Source: Butyricicoccus sp. OM04-18BH
GTDB lineage: Bacteria > Bacillota > Clostridia > Oscillospirales > Butyricicoccaceae
Length of the DNA: 5,913 nucleotides
Assembly (NCBI RefSeq): GCF_003481705.1
Contig: NZ_QULN01000028.1
Coordinates: 1-5,913, forward strand
Direction of reading: 5' to 3'
A program made the position numbers and the translations under genes. Under the pieces are notes generated by a model. The model worked only from the letters and a program-made list of their open reading frames with translations, did not search any database and was not told where the DNA came from. Positions 5,206 to 5,913 of the stretch are shown here, one piece after another. How positions within the stretch are numbered: position 1 is the stretch's first letter; the number at the start of each line of letters is the position of its first letter.

Positions 5206-5913
5206 TTAATATAAATTGTTCAGTGCGTTGAGGTCAGCGGTAAGCTGCGCGGTGCTGGTGCCGAGCAGTTTTGCAAGGCGTGGCAGCTTGTTATCCGGCA
5301 GACAGGTAAGCTGCTGGACAAGTCGTGCTGCATCACCAGGCAGCGTGTTCGACTGGAACACATTGTCCGTCTGCGGCGTTGCTGGTGCGTTATCTGGCTG
5401 CGGAGCAGGTGCTTCCGACTGTACAGCGGTTTCAGGCGTGTTCGACCGGAACACATCATCGCCGGTCGGCAGTTTGCCCGTTTGAGTAAAGCCGGTAAAT
5501 GCGGCCTGCTGGTGTTCTGCATCCAGCTTGCTCAACTCGTAGGCGGTGGAAATAGGCAGATGGTCGGCCTTGATTTCTTCCATTAAAGGAGAAATAAGGT
5601 TATTCAGTATGCTGTCATACTTCGCCACACGGCTGGAACTAATGTTAAGACTGCGTGCGACCAGATCGCGTACACGACCGTTCAGACCTCGCTCTGCCTT
5701 AGCCTGTCGCTGCAAGTCGCGCATACGGCGGACTTCTTCGAGCTTGTCCCATGCGGTTTTCTCGCGCTGGGAGTTGGCGGCGATGAGCAACACCTGTTCG
5801 CGCACGGCGCGGTCGGCGTCCTCGATCTGTTCTACGGAGCAAGGCAGAAACTCATACTCTGTCTTGCCCTCGTCCAACAGCATACCGACCGCTCTGTGGC
5901 GGCGGTGGCCGGA
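5206..5913 (-). CDS. parB: ParB-like partition / nucleoid-occlusion protein (5' end outside the window)
   Basis: The C-terminal 235 residues of a ParB-family protein; the frame is open through the right edge, so the internal ATG at 5883 is not the start. The fragment opens with SGHRRHRAV, the ParB CTP-binding arginine motif (GxRRxxA). It continues with LLIAANSQREKTAWDKLEE (42-60), which matches the family's ENxQR region, and a helix-turn-helix at about 78-104 (VRDLVARSLNISSSRVAKY). A helical central region (118-140) is followed by a Pro/Gln/Ala-rich linker (145-190) with two VFxSNT peptides, then a C-terminal helical domain (194-233) likely used for dimerisation. ParB proteins bind parS and, with ParA, segregate low-copy replicons. 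A parA gene would be expected to the right. The two VFxSNT peptides are encoded by a DNA palindrome also found before the sigma-like gene. Confidence 0.88.
   Translation of the reverse strand, partial: SGHRRHRAVGMLLDEGKTEYEFLPCSVEQIEDADRAVREQVLLIAANSQREKTAWDKLEEVRRMRDLQRQAKAERGLNGRVRDLVARSLNISSSRVAKYDSILNNLISPLMEEIKADHLPISTAYELSKLDAEHQQAAFTGFTQTGKLPTGDDVFRSNTPETAVQSEAPAPQPDNAPATPQTDNVFQSNTLPGDAARLVQQLTCLPDNKLPRLAKLLGTSTAQLTADLNALNNLY
5343..5363. promoter_or_regulatory. Palindromic site GTGTTC-N5-GAACAC (copy 2), inside parB
   Basis: GTGTTC (5345-5350) and GAACAC (5356-5361) flank GACTG. The site encodes VFQSNT in the ParB linker. It matches copy 3 at all but one of the 21 bases, and copy 1 in both half sites and flanking bases. 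Possible parS-like or autoregulatory site. Confidence 0.6.
5436..5456. promoter_or_regulatory. Palindromic site GTGTTC-N5-GAACAC (copy 3), inside parB
   Basis: GTGTTC (5438-5443) and GAACAC (5449-5454) flank GACCG, exactly 93 nt from copy 2. The site encodes VFRSNT. Sequence identity with copy 2 extends through the synonymous codon positions but not into the surrounding linker, which points to constraint on the DNA. Confidence 0.6.

Noticed and set aside
1..5913. CRISPR array, tRNA, rRNA or complete insertion sequence
   Set aside because: I found no regularly spaced repeat array, cloverleaf-like gene, rRNA stretch or transposase in the window.

Overview
The window reads as part of an integrative/conjugative element or plasmid backbone from a gut-type Clostridia (Firmicutes). 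The evidence is strong AGGAGG ribosome sites before most genes, roughly balanced base composition, and a gene set typical of such elements: ParB, a DEDDh exonuclease, an SSB, a relaxase domain, a sigma-like (DUF1492-type) regulator and a winged-helix/DUF6017-like replication-type protein. No species can be named from the sequence alone.

Layout. All ten supported genes lie on the minus strand and read right to left. The order is parB (5' end cut by the right edge), a 129-nt structured gap, an exonuclease with an N-terminal extension, three small coupled ORFs (82, 57 and 72 aa), a 150-aa relaxase N-domain protein starting at TTG, a 58-aa membrane protein coupled by ATGA, an SSB carrying a Cna-B/SpaA-like domain, a sigma-region-4-like protein, and a 425-aa protein with two winged-helix repeats. 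The run ends at a clear intrinsic terminator (285-310). Positions 1-280 hold no convincing gene. They are AT-rich with short direct repeats and a possible promoter reading left out of the window.

How the genes may work together (inference). ParB would stabilise the element. The double winged-helix protein would start replication, with the SSB and exonuclease handling single-stranded DNA and the sigma-like protein acting as a regulator. The relaxase-domain protein lacks both an N-terminal tyrosine and the usual C-terminal half, so it is unlikely to be the active transfer nuclease.

Most notable observations: (1) three copies of a palindrome GTGTTC-N5-GAACAC, two inside parB and one just before the sigma-like gene's ribosome site, which resemble parS-type sites; (2) an SSB with an inserted Cna-B-like domain whose isopeptide lysine position is not lysine; (3) a 74-nt stem-loop between parB and the exonuclease gene that overlaps a second perfect hairpin; (4) a stand-alone relaxase domain coupled to a tiny membrane protein.
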